Assembly: GCA_945868935.1 (NCBI GenBank)
Contig: CAMBNE010000053.1
Coordinates: forward strand, 1 to 6,895
Source of the DNA: an uncultured Clostridia bacterium
GTDB lineage: Bacteria; Bacillota; Clostridia; Oscillospirales; Acutalibacteraceae
Length of the DNA stretch: 6,895 bases
Direction: 5' to 3'
The notes beneath the pieces were generated by a model that searched no databases, had not been told where the DNA came from, and saw only the letters and a program-made list of their open reading frames with translations. Below, piece by piece: positions 6,881-6,895 of the stretch (positions are counted from its first letter, which is position 1; each line of letters opens with the position of its first letter). The position numbers and the translations under genes are program-made.

Positions 6881-6895
6881 TGTTGCAACTTCAAA

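Overview
The window looks like chromosomal DNA from a low-to-moderate GC, anaerobic Gram-positive gut bacterium of the Clostridia, most likely a Ruminococcus-type Oscillospiraceae. Three things point there: a type I dockerin with the duplicated DxNxDG calcium loops of Ruminococcus cellulosome/amylosome proteins, class C sortases, and a lipoteichoic-acid-synthase-type membrane enzyme. The genus is an inference; no rRNA or other marker is present.

Layout: (1) 1-292, + strand: the C-terminal 96 codons of an NAD-dependent epimerase/dehydratase (SDR) protein, which runs in from the left. (2) 339-2195, - strand: a secreted protein with signal peptide, N-terminal dockerin, Ser/Thr/Pro linker, cysteine-rich parallel beta-helix and a C-terminal starch-binding-like beta-sandwich. 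It converges on the SDR gene across a 46-bp gap with no clear terminator. (3) 2256-3059 and 3056-3982, - strand: two sortases overlapping by 4 bp (TTGA). The first translated is a standard class C enzyme with two membrane anchors; the second is a diverged relative starting at TTG. (4) 4005-6095, - strand: an LtaS/phosphoglycerol-transferase family protein with about five membrane helices and an extracellular sulfatase-fold domain, 22 bp upstream of the first sortase. (5) 6173-6778, - strand: a DUF6064-like polytopic membrane protein. (6) 6779-6895: its upstream region, with a good sigma-A-type promoter and a cluster of small palindromes.

The order LtaS-like, sortase C, second sortase, dockerin protein on one strand, with gaps of 22, -4 and 60 bp, suggests an envelope operon or two adjacent units. 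The inferred logic is that the LtaS-like enzyme makes or modifies a glycerol-phosphate polymer, the sortases attach LPXTG-type proteins (possibly a cohesin-bearing scaffoldin) to the wall, and the dockerin protein docks on such a scaffold. No sortase substrate or cohesin lies in the window, so that link is a hypothesis. No tRNA, rRNA, CRISPR, insertion sequence or phage gene is seen. No gene-free stretch exceeds 300 bp.
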